A DNA stretch of 30,226 nucleotides from JBCBGF01 sp039820585 (GCA_039820585.1 JBCBPV010000040.1:1-30226), one strand, 5' to 3'. Positions 6,561 to 15,439 are shown, numbered from the stretch's first letter. The notes: generated by a model not told the origin, from the sequence alone. Made by a program: numbers and translations.

Positions 6561-8018
6561 ATGCGATTTTTGCGGCGCAGCCTTGTGGGTGTGTTCCTGC
6601 TGTCGATGACGGCAGGATTGATCGCGCTTGCCGGAAATATGATTTACGACGCGCTGCAAACCCGCTGGGCGGCCGAAAGCCCCGAACGCCCGGCGCGCGA
6701 GCGGGTGTTCACGGTCAACGTCACCACCATCACCCCCGAAACGCTGGCGCCCACGCTCACGACATTTGGCGAGATCCGCAGCCGTCGCACACTTGAATTG
6801 CGCGCCGCGGCCAGTGGAGAGGTCGTTTGGGTCTCGGACTCGTTTGAAGAGGGCGGCCAGGTGGGCGCAGGCGACACGCTGGTGCGGATCGACCCGCTGA
6901 CAGCGCAGGCGAACCTCGATACCGCCGCGGCTGATCTCAGCGAGGCTGAGGCTGACTTGCGGGATGCAGAGCGCACGCTTGTGCTGGCGCGTGATGAACA
7001 AACTGCCGCCGAAAACCAGCTTGCCCTGCAACAGCGCGCCTTGACCCGCCAGCGCGATCTGCTGGACCGCGGTGTGGGCACCGAAGCGGCGGTGGAAACG
7101 GCAGAGCTTGCGGCCTCGTCCGCCGAACAAGCCCTGCTCTCGCGCCGCCAATCCGTGGCCCAGGCCGAGGCGCGCATAGATCAGGCCCGCACCGCGCTTC
7201 AGCGCAGCCAGATCGCCCTGGCCGAGGCTGAGCGGCGGCTGACCGAAACCGAAGTGACCGCCGCCTTCCCGGGCGTCCTGTCGGATGTGTCGGTCGTTGC
7301 AGGGCGGATCGTGTCCAGCAACGAACGCCTGGCCGAACTGGTGGACCCAACGGCACTTGAGGTGTCATTCCGCGTCTCCACCAGCCAATACGCGCGGCTC
7401 CTCGATACGTCCGGCCAACTGCCCGAGATTGACGTGACCGTGTCACTGGATGTGCTGGGCATTGATTTGCAAGCCAAGGGCCGGATCACCCGCGAAAGCG
7501 CCGTGGTCTCCGATGGCCAGACCGGGCGGCTTCTGTTCGCGCGGATTGAGGGGAATGCGGGATTTCGGCCCGGTGATTTCGTCACCGTGCGGCTGACCGA
7601 ACCCGCGCTGGAGCAGGTGGTATTGCTACCCTCTGCCGCCGTCGATGCCTCTGAGACGATCCTGTTGCTGGGCGAAGACGACCGGCTAGAGGTCGCCGAT
7701 GTCCAACTGTTGCGCCGCCAGGGCAACGACGTGATCGTGCGCGCCCGCGGGTTGGCCGGGCGCGAGGTCGTCGCTGAGCGCACCCCGTTCCTGGGCGCAG
7801 GCATCCGCGTGCGCCCGATCCGCCCCGACGCCCGCGAGATAGCAGACGAACCCGACCTCGTAGAACTCGACGCAGACCGTCGCGCCCGCCTGGTCGCCTT
7901 TATCGAGGCCAACAACCGCATGCCCGCCGACGCGAAAGAGCGGCTTCTGGGCCAGCTGTCCCAACCCATGGTGCCCGCACGGATGGTCGCGCGCATCGAA
8001 TCCCGGATGGGGGGCTAG
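6561..8018 (+). CDS. RND efflux periplasmic adaptor (membrane fusion protein)
   Basis: Periplasmic adaptor linking an inner-membrane RND pump to an outer-membrane channel. From the ATG at 6561 it has 485 residues: an N-terminal membrane anchor (about 5-26), the first half of a lipoyl domain (about 70-115, with EEGGQVGAGDTLVRIDP), a long alpha-hairpin rich in Ala/Glu/Gln heptads (about 117-225), the second lipoyl half with FPGVLSDVSVVAGRIV, then beta-barrel and membrane-proximal domains. A charged helical tail of about 50 residues ends the protein. An in-frame TTG at 6501 would add 20 residues; the ATG is preferred because it begins the basic-plus-hydrophobic anchor. The 87-bp gap before it is AT-richer than its surroundings and has TATAAC at 6486-6491, a possible -10 box without a clear -35. 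The permease gene follows after 3 bp. Confidence 0.92.
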   Translation: MRFLRRSLVGVFLLSMTAGLIALAGNMIYDALQTRWAAESPERPARERVFTVNVTTITPETLAPTLTTFGEIRSRRTLELRAAASGEVVWVSDSFEEGGQVGAGDTLVRIDPLTAQANLDTAAADLSEAEADLRDAERTLVLARDEQTAAENQLALQQRALTRQRDLLDRGVGTEAAVETAELAASSAEQALLSRRQSVAQAEARIDQARTALQRSQIALAEAERRLTETEVTAAFPGVLSDVSVVAGRIVSSNERLAELVDPTALEVSFRVSTSQYARLLDTSGQLPEIDVTVSLDVLGIDLQAKGRITRESAVVSDGQTGRLLFARIEGNAGFRPGDFVTVRLTEPALEQVVLLPSAAVDASETILLLGEDDRLEVADVQLLRRQGNDVIVRARGLAGREVVAERTPFLGAGIRVRPIRPDAREIADEPDLVELDADRRARLVAFIEANNRMPADAKERLLGQLSQPMVPARMVARIESRMGG

Positions 8019-8021
8019 GGT

Positions 8022-11000
8022 ATGGCGCTGCGGGCCTCGGGCGCGGTGGGCGGCTTGCTGTCCTATTTCACCCGCCACCGGACCGCCGCGAACCTTCTGC
8101 TGATCGTGCTATTGATGCTGGGCATGGCCGCCCTGCCCAACATGCGCGCGCAGTTTTTTCCCGATGTGATCGTCGATGATGTGACCGTCAACGTTTCTTG
8201 GGATGGCGCAGGCGCCGATGACATCGACACCGGCATCGTTCAGGTGCTGGAGCCGGTGCTGATCGCCGTCGAAGGCGTGGAAAGCACCCAATCCACCTCA
8301 CGCGAAGGGCGCGCCTCCATCGAGCTGGAGTTTGAGCCGGGCTGGGACATGTCCCGCGCCGCGGATGACGTACAGGCCGCCGTCGATACCGTCAGCACCC
8401 TGCCAGACGCCGCCGAAGAGCCAACGGTCCGCCGCGGGGCCTGGCGTGACCGGGTGACCGATGTGGTGATCACCGGCCCCGTGGGCGTCGACCAGTTGGC
8501 CCGCTTTGCCGATGAGTTCACCACGCGATTGTTCGCAGAGGGCGTGACCCGCGCAACCATTCGCGGCATCGCCGCGCCCCAGACCATGGTCGAGGTGCCC
8601 TCGTTGTCATTGATCCGCCACGACGTGTCGATGCGCGACATCGCCGACGCCATCGCGCGCGAGGCAGAGGCCGACCCCGCAGGCGACGTCGCAGGCGCAG
8701 CACGGGTGCGAACCGGCGTGGCCAAACGCACGGCCGAGGATATCGCGGGCATCGTCCTGCGCGCCAATCCTGATGGATCCTCGCTGACCATCGGCGATGT
8801 GGCCGCCGTCTATACCGAAGGCGTGGACCGGCAGCGCGCCTATTTCGTGGGCGCGAACCCAGCCATTTCGATCCGGGTCGACCGCTCAGACCGGGGCGAT
8901 GCGATAGAGATCCAGGAACGGGTCGAAAGCGTTGCCGCCGATATGGAGCTGACGCTGCCCAGCGGAGTGTCCATCGACCTGATCCGCACCCGGGCCGAAG
9001 CGATCACCGGGCGTTTGAACATCCTTCTCGACAACGGGCTGGTCGGTCTCGCGCTCGTGGTGGGCCTGTTGTTTTTGTTTCTGAACGCCCGCACCGCGTT
9101 CTGGGTGGCCGCCGGTATCCCTGTGGCCATGACCGCGGCCATCGCGATGATGTATGCCGCCGGGTTGACCATCAACATGATCTCGCTTTTTGCGCTGATC
9201 ATCACGCTTGGCATTGTGGTGGACGACGCGATTGTCGTGGGCGAACACGCCGATTTCCGCGCGCGACGATTGGGGGAAGACCCCGTGACCGCCGCCGAAA
9301 ACGCGGCGCGGCGCATGTTCACGCCCGTCTTTGCGGCCACGATCACCACAATCATCGCGTTCTTCGGCCTTGTTGCGGTGGGCGGGCGCTTTGGCGACCT
9401 GATTCAGGATATCCCGTTCACAGTCATCGTCGTTCTGGCGGCATCGCTGATCGAATGCTTCCTGATCCTGCCCAGACACATGGCCCACGCGCTTGCCCAT
9501 ACCGCGAAAGAGCATTGGTATGACTGGCCCAGCCGTCAGGTGAATAAGGGGTTCCGCTGGTTTCGCACACGCCTGTTCCGCCCGTTCATGGCGGGCGTCA
9601 TCTGGGCGCGCTACCCGGTTTTGGCGGGCGTTATCCTCGTTCTTGCAACGCAGGTCACGCTGTTTATCAATCAAGATGTCACGTGGCGCTTCTTCAACGC
9701 GCCGGAACGCGGGTCGATCACCGGCAACTTCGCAATGCTGCCGGGTGCCACGCGCGACGACACGATTGAAATGATGTTCGCGCTTCAGGCCGCCGTTGAT
9801 GAGCTCGCCGAGGAATACGAAGCGGAACACGGTCGCAACCCGGTGGATTATGTCCTGGCCGAGGTCGGCGGCACCACAGGCCGCGGTCTGGCCGGCGCGG
9901 ATACCAAAGAGCCCGAACAACTGGGCTCCATCGCGATTGAGCTGATCGACGCCGATTTGCGCCCCTATTCCTCCTTCGCCTTCCTTGGTGACCTGCAAGA
10001 TGCCGCACCTGGCCACCCGATGCTGGAAACGCTCAGCTTTCGGGGATGGCGGCAGGGCCCGGGTGGTGATGCGCTCGACGTCCAGATCTTCGGCGCCACG
10101 GCAGAGACGCTGAAAGCTGCCGCGGAAGAGCTGAAGACAAACCTCGCGCAATACCCCGAAGTCTCAGCGCTGGAAGACAGTCTTGCCTATGACAAAGAGG
10201 AACTGATCCTCCAACTCACCCCGCGGGGCCAGGCGCTGGGGATGACGATTGACGGGCTCGGCCGCGTTCTGCGCAACCGTCTGGGCGGGATCGAGGCCGC
10301 GACCTATCCCGATGGCCCACGCTCGGCCACGATCCGTGTGGAACTGCCTGCGGGTGAGTTGACCGCCGATTTCCTGGACGTCACGCAGATTCGCACCGAA
10401 AGCGGGGCCTATGTGCCGCTGGCCGATATCGTCACCATCATATCGCGCACCGGGTTTTCGACCGTGCGGCGCGAAAACGGCGTTCGGCTGGTCACGGTGT
10501 CAGGCGACATCTCCGAAGATGATCCGGCCCGCGCGCAAGAGATCTCAACCACCCTGGAACAAGACATCCTGCCCCAGATTGAGGCGAATTTTGGCGTCGC
10601 AACCCAGATGTCCGGCCTGTCCGAGCAAGAGGATCAGTTTCTCAGCGATGCCATGACCGGCCTTATCCTGTGCCTTGCGGGAATTTATCTGACGCTGGCC
10701 TGGGTCTTCTCCAGCTGGACCCGGCCAATGGTGGTGATCGCGATTGTGCCCTTTGGGCTCGTGGGCACGATTTACGGCCACCACCTGTGGGATGTGCCGC
10801 TGTCGATGTTCACTGTGGTGGGCCTGATCGGGATGGTGGGGATCATCATCAACGATTCCATCGTGCTGGTGACCACGGTGGATGAGTATTCCGAGAATCG
10901 TGGGCTGTTCCCCGCGATCATCGATGCCGCCGCCGACCGGTTGCGGCCGGTCCTGCTGACCACGCTCACAACCGTCTTGGGGCTTGCCCCTTTGCTTTAC

Positions 11001-11405
11001 GAGACCTCGCAACAGGCGCAGTTCCTGAAGCCCACGGTCATCACGCTGGTCTACGGTCTGGGCTTTGGTCTGGTGCTGGTCTTGCTGGTGGTGCCGGCGC
11101 TGTTGGCGGTGGGGCATGACATCTCAAGCCAGGTCACTGCCACACGCCGCGCCGCCGGAATGCGCAGCGGGCCTGCAGGACGTGTGGTTCTGGCCGCAGG
11201 CGCAGTTGCCGTTGCCGGTTTCGCGGCGACCGTGGGTGCCGTGCTGACTACGGGCAGCTTGCCCGCACCCCTCGCGGGCGCCCTGCCCGCCGCCATGGCA
11301 ACCTCACCTGTGGTCGCGTTCGGCCTGTTTGCAATGTTCCTGATCGTGGCGCTGTCCGTGATCTGGCTTGCGCTTGGCGTTGCCGCCGCGCGGCGCGCGT
11401 CTTAA
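8022..11405 (+). CDS. RND efflux transporter permease
   Basis: Proton-driven inner-membrane export pump of the AcrB/MexB superfamily, 1127 residues. It shows the twofold RND layout: a first membrane helix, a large periplasmic loop, a helix bundle, then the same again. The proton-relay Asp pair lies in GIVVDDAIVV (Asp401-Asp402). In the matching helix of the second half, where AcrB has Lys940, the sequence is GIIINDSIVLV (Asn944), so the relay differs from AcrB, as in several other RND subfamilies. Typical drug pumps end after the twelfth helix; here about 95 more residues (about 1033-1127) contain two further hydrophobic segments. Substrate cannot be read from sequence. No outer-membrane channel gene is adjacent. 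The stop overlaps that of the convergent gene within TTAA (11402-11405). Confidence 0.94.
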   Translation: MALRASGAVGGLLSYFTRHRTAANLLLIVLLMLGMAALPNMRAQFFPDVIVDDVTVNVSWDGAGADDIDTGIVQVLEPVLIAVEGVESTQSTSREGRASIELEFEPGWDMSRAADDVQAAVDTVSTLPDAAEEPTVRRGAWRDRVTDVVITGPVGVDQLARFADEFTTRLFAEGVTRATIRGIAAPQTMVEVPSLSLIRHDVSMRDIADAIAREAEADPAGDVAGAARVRTGVAKRTAEDIAGIVLRANPDGSSLTIGDVAAVYTEGVDRQRAYFVGANPAISIRVDRSDRGDAIEIQERVESVAADMELTLPSGVSIDLIRTRAEAITGRLNILLDNGLVGLALVVGLLFLFLNARTAFWVAAGIPVAMTAAIAMMYAAGLTINMISLFALIITLGIVVDDAIVVGEHADFRARRLGEDPVTAAENAARRMFTPVFAATITTIIAFFGLVAVGGRFGDLIQDIPFTVIVVLAASLIECFLILPRHMAHALAHTAKEHWYDWPSRQVNKGFRWFRTRLFRPFMAGVIWARYPVLAGVILVLATQVTLFINQDVTWRFFNAPERGSITGNFAMLPGATRDDTIEMMFALQAAVDELAEEYEAEHGRNPVDYVLAEVGGTTGRGLAGADTKEPEQLGSIAIELIDADLRPYSSFAFLGDLQDAAPGHPMLETLSFRGWRQGPGGDALDVQIFGATAETLKAAAEELKTNLAQYPEVSALEDSLAYDKEELILQLTPRGQALGMTIDGLGRVLRNRLGGIEAATYPDGPRSATIRVELPAGELTADFLDVTQIRTESGAYVPLADIVTIISRTGFSTVRRENGVRLVTVSGDISEDDPARAQEISTTLEQDILPQIEANFGVATQMSGLSEQEDQFLSDAMTGLILCLAGIYLTLAWVFSSWTRPMVVIAIVPFGLVGTIYGHHLWDVPLSMFTVVGLIGMVGIIINDSIVLVTTVDEYSENRGLFPAIIDAAADRLRPVLLTTLTTVLGLAPLLYETSQQAQFLKPTVITLVYGLGFGLVLVLLVVPALLAVGHDISSQVTATRRAAGMRSGPAGRVVLAAGAVAVAGFAATVGAVLTTGSLPAPLAGALPAAMATSPVVAFGLFAMFLIVALSVIWLALGVAAARRAS

Positions 11406-12214
11406 CCGGCTGAACAGCCCCGGATATCCACCGCGCCACCATTGCCAAAGACGGTCAACCGCAAGTCTTCGCGCGACAGCGCAAAGGGCGCGGCATGCGA
11501 CGGCACCAGATCGGCAATCACGGTCAGTTCACCCCCGTCACGATCGGCGGACGCTTCTGCCACCCACACCGTCGGGTCGGCAAATTCGACCACCGCTTCC
11601 TCTGTCCCGCCCATGGGCGGCATCGCGACGCTGTAGGCGACGCGCATACCGTCCTCTATCGGCTCAATCCGGCAGGCCACCGTGGCCACCCCGGCCTCAT
11701 CCGCCGTCAGCGGACGATCCGACAGCGCCGCGGAAATCCGCGGGTGCATCTCGGCGGCCACCGGGGGCAGTTCGGCATCAATCCGCAGGGTCACTGGCAC
11801 ACACACTTCTTCGCACACCCCGATCAGCATATCGCCGGACAAGGTGATCGGCTGGTTTGCCGTATCCGGGGTGACGCGAATTGGAACGGTCACGACCGCC
11901 TCATACCCGATGCTGCGCAGACCGTTTTGCCAATAGACCTCCGGCACCGGCCAATGCGGTGCAACGGTCGCCACGTTCAAAGAACTGTCCCAATCAAACT
12001 GCGGCGGTATCCCACCCTCACCGGGTGAGCGCCAATAGGTTTTCCACCCCGGCGCCAACCGCAGCTCAATCGCCGCCAGGTGCCCGCCATCGGCCAGACG
12101 CGAGCCGGGCAGCACATGCGCCTCGACGATCCCTTCGAGCGATTGGGCTGTCGCAGGCCCGCTGACGGCCAAAAAGACTGCGCCAAGCGTGGAGAGGATC
12201 GTTGAACATCGCAT
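11402..12214 (-). CDS. Exported DsbD N-terminal-domain protein
   Basis: A 270-residue periplasmic protein matching the N-terminal (DsbD-alpha, DsbC-like) domain of thiol:disulfide interchange proteins. A signal peptide covers about residues 1-24 (basic start, hydrophobic core, cleavage near PATAQS). The body has the family features PGWKTYWRSPGEGGIPPQFDW and GVCEEVCVPV, the latter holding a Cys-x3-Cys pair in the region of the redox Cys of DsbD-alpha. The eight-helix membrane domain and the thioredoxin domain of full DsbD are absent, and no partner gene is adjacent. A longer ORF begins at 12322, but the ATG at 12214 directly starts the signal peptide and lies downstream of a TTGACA promoter, so I use it. 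Electron donor and client are unknown. Confidence 0.87.
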   Translation of the reverse strand: MRCSTILSTLGAVFLAVSGPATAQSLEGIVEAHVLPGSRLADGGHLAAIELRLAPGWKTYWRSPGEGGIPPQFDWDSSLNVATVAPHWPVPEVYWQNGLRSIGYEAVVTVPIRVTPDTANQPITLSGDMLIGVCEEVCVPVTLRIDAELPPVAAEMHPRISAALSDRPLTADEAGVATVACRIEPIEDGMRVAYSVAMPPMGGTEEAVVEFADPTVWVAEASADRDGGELTVIADLVPSHAAPFALSREDLRLTVFGNGGAVDIRGCSAG

Positions 12215-12256
12215 CACCGCGCCAAAATACGGGGCATCGCTGAGATAGGAAATCAC

Positions 12257-12286
12257 ATTCCAGCGACAATTTCCAAGCGGTGTCAA
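12257..12286 (-). promoter_or_regulatory. Candidate promoter for the DsbD-domain gene
   Basis: A perfect minus-strand TTGACA (12281-12286) lies 18 bp from TGGAAT (12257-12262; 4 of 6 matches). The predicted start would be near 12250, about 35 nt before the ATG at 12214. The 134-bp gap to yqgE (12215-12348) shows no comparably good plus-strand promoter. Confidence 0.45.
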
Positions 12287-12348
12287 AACGCACACTTGCC
12301 TCTCACAATGGCTTGCCGCCAAGTTGAGCGTATGAAGCGGATTCTCCC

Positions 12349-12906
12349 ATGAACGACCTCACCGGCCAACTTTTGATCGCAATGCCCGGCATGACCGACC
12401 CGCGCTTTGACAAGAGCGTGATCTTTCTGTGCGAGCATTCGGATAAGGGTGCGATGGGCCTGATCGTCAACAAACCCACGCCCGAACTGCCGATTGTTGA
12501 CCTTTTGAAGCAGCTCGGGATCGAGGCCGAAGATGAAACCACCAACATGCTGATCCACTTTGGCGGCCCGGTGGAACATGGCCGTGGCTTCGTGCTGCAT
12601 TCGCGCGAGTACAAGGCGAATGACTCAACGCTGGAGATTACCGAAGGCATTGGGATGACCGCCACCCTCGATATCCTGCGCGATATTGCCGATGGCGTGG
12701 GCCCGCGTCAGGCGATCCTGGCGCTTGGCTATGCCGGATGGGGGCCGGGACAGTTGGAGGGAGAGTTTCAGGACAATGGCTGGCTCAGCTGCGACGCAAG
12801 TGCAGAGATCGTGTTCCACCCAGATGACGACGCCAAATGGATGGCCGCCCTTGGGTCAATGGGCGTGGATGCCCTGACCCTGTCGGCCGAGGCCGGTCAC
12901 GCCTGA
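12349..12906 (+). CDS. yqgE: YqgE/AlgH family protein (UPF0301)
   Basis: A 185-residue member of the YqgE/AlgH family, widespread in proteobacteria and without a settled biochemical role. The diagnostic start LTGQLLIAMPGMTDPRFDKS (residues 4-23) is followed by VIFLCEHSDKGAMGLIVNKP, the FGGPVEHGRGFVLHS stretch and the C-terminal LGYAGWGPGQLEGE. Start and length match the family. AlgH was named for an effect on alginate regulation in Pseudomonas; that should not be carried over here. It converges with tsaC and the two reading frames overlap by 10 bp (12897-12906), so each transcript probably runs into the other. Confidence 0.93.
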   Translation: MNDLTGQLLIAMPGMTDPRFDKSVIFLCEHSDKGAMGLIVNKPTPELPIVDLLKQLGIEAEDETTNMLIHFGGPVEHGRGFVLHSREYKANDSTLEITEGIGMTATLDILRDIADGVGPRQAILALGYAGWGPGQLEGEFQDNGWLSCDASAEIVFHPDDDAKWMAALGSMGVDALTLSAEAGHA

Positions 12907-13853
12907 TCCCTCGGGGCCGCCGCGCGGGCCAACCTGTCATTGATCGCTATCCCGAGACCTTTGTGGGGGATCGGGGCCACCGCGATCCGGTCAGCACCGT
13001 CCGCATCAAGCGTATGCAGATGGCGAAACAGATTGCCCGCCGCCTCCACCAGATCCCCGGACGCCGACAGCATCAGATCGCCCGCCACCAGGCCAAAACC
13101 AATCAGAACCTCGCCCGGCCGCGCCTCTGTCGCCTCCAGACGCAGCTGGCCCTTCGGCGCGTAATGCGATGCCAGCTGACCGGGGGCCGTCACCCCATCA
13201 CCTGGCGTCGCGCTCGCAACCGGCCTACCAAGGCAGGCCGTGATCGCCTCCACCGGCAAGCCACCGGGGCGCAATAACGTCGGCACCGGGTCCGTTGTCA
13301 TTATTGTGGACTCCAGCCCAACGTCGCACGCCCCGCCATCCAGCACCGCCGCAATCCGCCCGCCTAAACCGTCAAGCACATGTTGCGCCATCGTCGGACT
13401 AACCCGGCCAGATGGGTTGGCAGAGGGCGCCGCAATCGGCGCCCCAACCGCAGCCAGCACCTGCTGCGCCAATTGTTGCGCCGGGACACGCAGCGCGACC
13501 GTGGGCAACCCTGCGGTCACCAATGGCGAGATCCCAGCATCCCCGCGCAAGCGCACCACAAGCGTCAGCGGACCCGGCCAGAACGCCTCAGCCAACCGCG
13601 CGGCCTCTGTATCGAAATCAGCGAGACGACTGGCGACCCCAAAGTCCGGCACATGCACGATCAGCGGATTGAACGCAGGCCGTCCTTTGGCCGCAAACAC
13701 CGACGCAACCGCCCGGTCATCGCTCGCCAAAGCGCCAAGGCCGTACACCGTCTCGGTCGGGAACGCGACGAGGTGACCGCCAAGCAGCAGATCCCGCGCA
13801 CGGGCGACCCCGGCACCGTCTGCTGTCAGCACTTCGGTCTGCATCTCGCCCAT
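12897..13853 (-). CDS. tsaC: L-threonylcarbamoyladenylate synthase (TsaC/Sua5, long form)
   Basis: Makes threonylcarbamoyl-AMP from threonine, bicarbonate and ATP for the t6A modification at position 37 of ANN-decoding tRNAs. The N-terminal YrdC domain (about 1-205) has FPTETVYGLGA, KGRPAFNPLIVHV, the SANPSG loop and ESTIM. The remaining residues to 318 form the Sua5 C-terminal domain, with the SHYAPKGQL linker motif, so this is the two-domain Sua5 form. The ATG at 13853 is supported by AAGGAG 11 nt upstream (13865-13870). A second in-frame ATG three codons later (13844) is a possible alternative. The partners TsaB, TsaD and TsaE are not in the window. It overlaps convergently with yqgE. Confidence 0.94.
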   Translation of the reverse strand: MGEMQTEVLTADGAGVARARDLLLGGHLVAFPTETVYGLGALASDDRAVASVFAAKGRPAFNPLIVHVPDFGVASRLADFDTEAARLAEAFWPGPLTLVVRLRGDAGISPLVTAGLPTVALRVPAQQLAQQVLAAVGAPIAAPSANPSGRVSPTMAQHVLDGLGGRIAAVLDGGACDVGLESTIMTTDPVPTLLRPGGLPVEAITACLGRPVASATPGDGVTAPGQLASHYAPKGQLRLEATEARPGEVLIGFGLVAGDLMLSASGDLVEAAGNLFRHLHTLDADGADRIAVAPIPHKGLGIAINDRLARAAAPRDQA

Positions 13854-13887
13854 GGCCCCGCACGCTCCTTTCGTGGCGCGAGCCGAT

Positions 13888-13915
13888 ACGCTATCTGGGC
13901 CCTACTGCCAAGCAA
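13888..13915 (-). promoter_or_regulatory. Candidate promoter for tsaC
   Basis: Minus-strand TTGCTT (13910-13915) and TAGCGT (13888-13893) are 16 bp apart, putting the start about 30 nt before the tsaC ATG and ahead of its AAGGAG site. The match to consensus is weak. The 86-bp gap (13854-13939) must also hold the promoter for the hydrolase gene at 13940, which I could not locate. Confidence 0.33.
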
Positions 13916-13939
13916 TCCCCCAAGGCCGCGATCCCACCG

Positions 13940-14968
13940 ATGAAGTCCCCCTTGACCTACCCGTTCCCCGACCCGCCCGAGCATGGCAGCGCAACCGAGG
14001 TGGCGGATGGTATCCTGTGGCTGCGGTTTCCCCTGCCCATGGCGCTCGATCATGTGAATGTCTATGCGCTGGACGATGGCGACGGATGGACAGTGATCGA
14101 CACCGCCATGGACACCCGCCGCACGCGCGAGACTTGGGGCCGCGTGCTTGATGGGCCGCTCATGGGCAAACCGCTGAACCGGGTCCTCGTCACCCATCAC
14201 CACCCTGACCACATGGGCCTGGCCGGATGGCTGCAAAACGATCACGGGGCCGAGTTGATGACCACCCGCACCGCGTGGCTGTTTGCGCGGATGCTACAAC
14301 TCGACGCGCAAGACCGGCCCAGCGCCGAGACCGTGGATTTCTGGCGCAGCGCGGGGATGGATGCCGATCTGCTGGCCCAGCGGATGGAGGAGCGCCCGTT
14401 CAATTTCGCCGATACCGTCGCGCCCATGCCGCTGGGCTTCACCCGCATCGTCGAAGGCCAGACGCTGCACATCGGGGCCCGCGATTGGACCGTGCGCATG
14501 GGCAACGGGCACGCGCCGGAACACGCCACACTGTGGAGCACGGAAGTCGTGATCGGCGGGGATCAACTGTTGCCATCGATCTCCCCCAACCTGGGCGTCT
14601 ACGCCACCGAACCCCAGGCCGACCCGGTTGCCGACTGGCTGGAAGCCTGCGAACGCCTGTCGGCCCATGCCACGCCAGAACAACTGGTCCTGCCCGGTCA
14701 CAAGCTGCCCTTTCGTGGGCTGCCCACGCGCTTGACGCAACTGATCGACAATCACCACGGTGCGCTTGGGCGGCTCAAAACCTTCCTCACCACACCCCAC
14801 ACCGCGGCTGAATGCTTTCAGCCCCTGTTCATGCGCCCGATCCGCGAGGGTGAGTACGGTCTTGCCCTGGTCGAAGCGATGGCTCACGTGCTTCATCTGT
14901 GGCATGCAGGGCAGGCAAGCCGTACGCGGCGGGACGATGGGGCATGGCTCTGGCAGGCGAAGGACTGA
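13940..14968 (+). CDS. Metallo-beta-lactamase-fold hydrolase
   Basis: A 342-residue cytosolic hydrolase of the metallo-beta-lactamase fold, glyoxalase II-like branch. The zinc motif HxHxDH is THHHPDHMG at 85-93 (His86, His88, Asp90, His91). Further ligand positions appear as NGHAPEHATLW, GGDQLLPS and LPGHKLPF. The C-terminal 90 residues are helical, resembling the winged-helix-like tail of LACTB2/YcbL-type proteins. There is no signal peptide, so antibiotic hydrolysis is unlikely. The true substrate (a thioester, phosphodiester or other) cannot be told from sequence. The start at 13940 has no clear Shine-Dalgarno sequence but opens the conserved N-terminus. The DUF6173-like gene follows after 3 bp, indicating an operon. 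Confidence 0.9.
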   Translation: MKSPLTYPFPDPPEHGSATEVADGILWLRFPLPMALDHVNVYALDDGDGWTVIDTAMDTRRTRETWGRVLDGPLMGKPLNRVLVTHHHPDHMGLAGWLQNDHGAELMTTRTAWLFARMLQLDAQDRPSAETVDFWRSAGMDADLLAQRMEERPFNFADTVAPMPLGFTRIVEGQTLHIGARDWTVRMGNGHAPEHATLWSTEVVIGGDQLLPSISPNLGVYATEPQADPVADWLEACERLSAHATPEQLVLPGHKLPFRGLPTRLTQLIDNHHGALGRLKTFLTTPHTAAECFQPLFMRPIREGEYGLALVEAMAHVLHLWHAGQASRTRRDDGAWLWQAKD

Positions 14969-14971
14969 ACG

Positions 14972-15409
14972 ATGAACGACAAGACGAAGACAGGCGAAAA
15001 ATGCGGGCGCGCGGTGCACACCGACCCCGGGGTACAGCGGACGCCAGAACAGGAACCTCTTCCAAAATCGGTCACGAAAAAACCGGTTGAGTCCAAAAGC
15101 CCCGCGGAATGGGCCTATGAACGCCTGATCCTGTACATCCAGAACTTCGAAAAACAGCTCGACACCGAACATGAGGTGGCCATCGGGGTCACGAATGGTG
15201 GCACCGGCCTGATGCGGATCGAAGGGATCGGGTATTTCGACCCCGATATCGTCACCTTCTATGGCAGCGACCCTGCCGGGGGGCGCACGCAACTGATCCA
15301 GCATGTCAGCCAGCTGTCTGTGGGCCTGACCGCGCTCGCCAAACCCGGCGCCCAGCCCGAGGCACGGCGCATCGGTTTCCGCCTGGCCCAGGATCTGGAA
15401 GAGGAGTGA
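14972..15409 (+). CDS. DUF6173-like protein of unknown function
   Basis: A 145-residue soluble protein resembling the DUF6173 family. The first 45 residues are charged, Lys/Pro-rich and probably disordered. The conserved part begins with PAEWAYERLILYIQNFEKQL and continues through EVAIGVTNGGTGLMRIEGIG and TQLIQHVSQLSVGLTALAK, a mixed alpha/beta fold. No catalytic signature is evident. The ATG at 14972 has a GAAGGA 3-8 bases inside the end of the upstream gene, and the 3-bp gap implies coupled translation with the hydrolase. The family name comes from recall of the motif, and the function is unknown. Confidence 0.82.
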   Translation: MNDKTKTGEKCGRAVHTDPGVQRTPEQEPLPKSVTKKPVESKSPAEWAYERLILYIQNFEKQLDTEHEVAIGVTNGGTGLMRIEGIGYFDPDIVTFYGSDPAGGRTQLIQHVSQLSVGLTALAKPGAQPEARRIGFRLAQDLEEE

Positions 15410-15439
15410 CCTGCGGCCCTTTTGCACGCCCCTGCCCGC

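Noticed and set aside
8886..10151. 421-codon open frame antisense to the RND permease
   Set aside because: A shadow of the GC-rich permease gene; the translation is Arg/Gly/His-rich with no family motif, while the plus strand has a clear RND protein.
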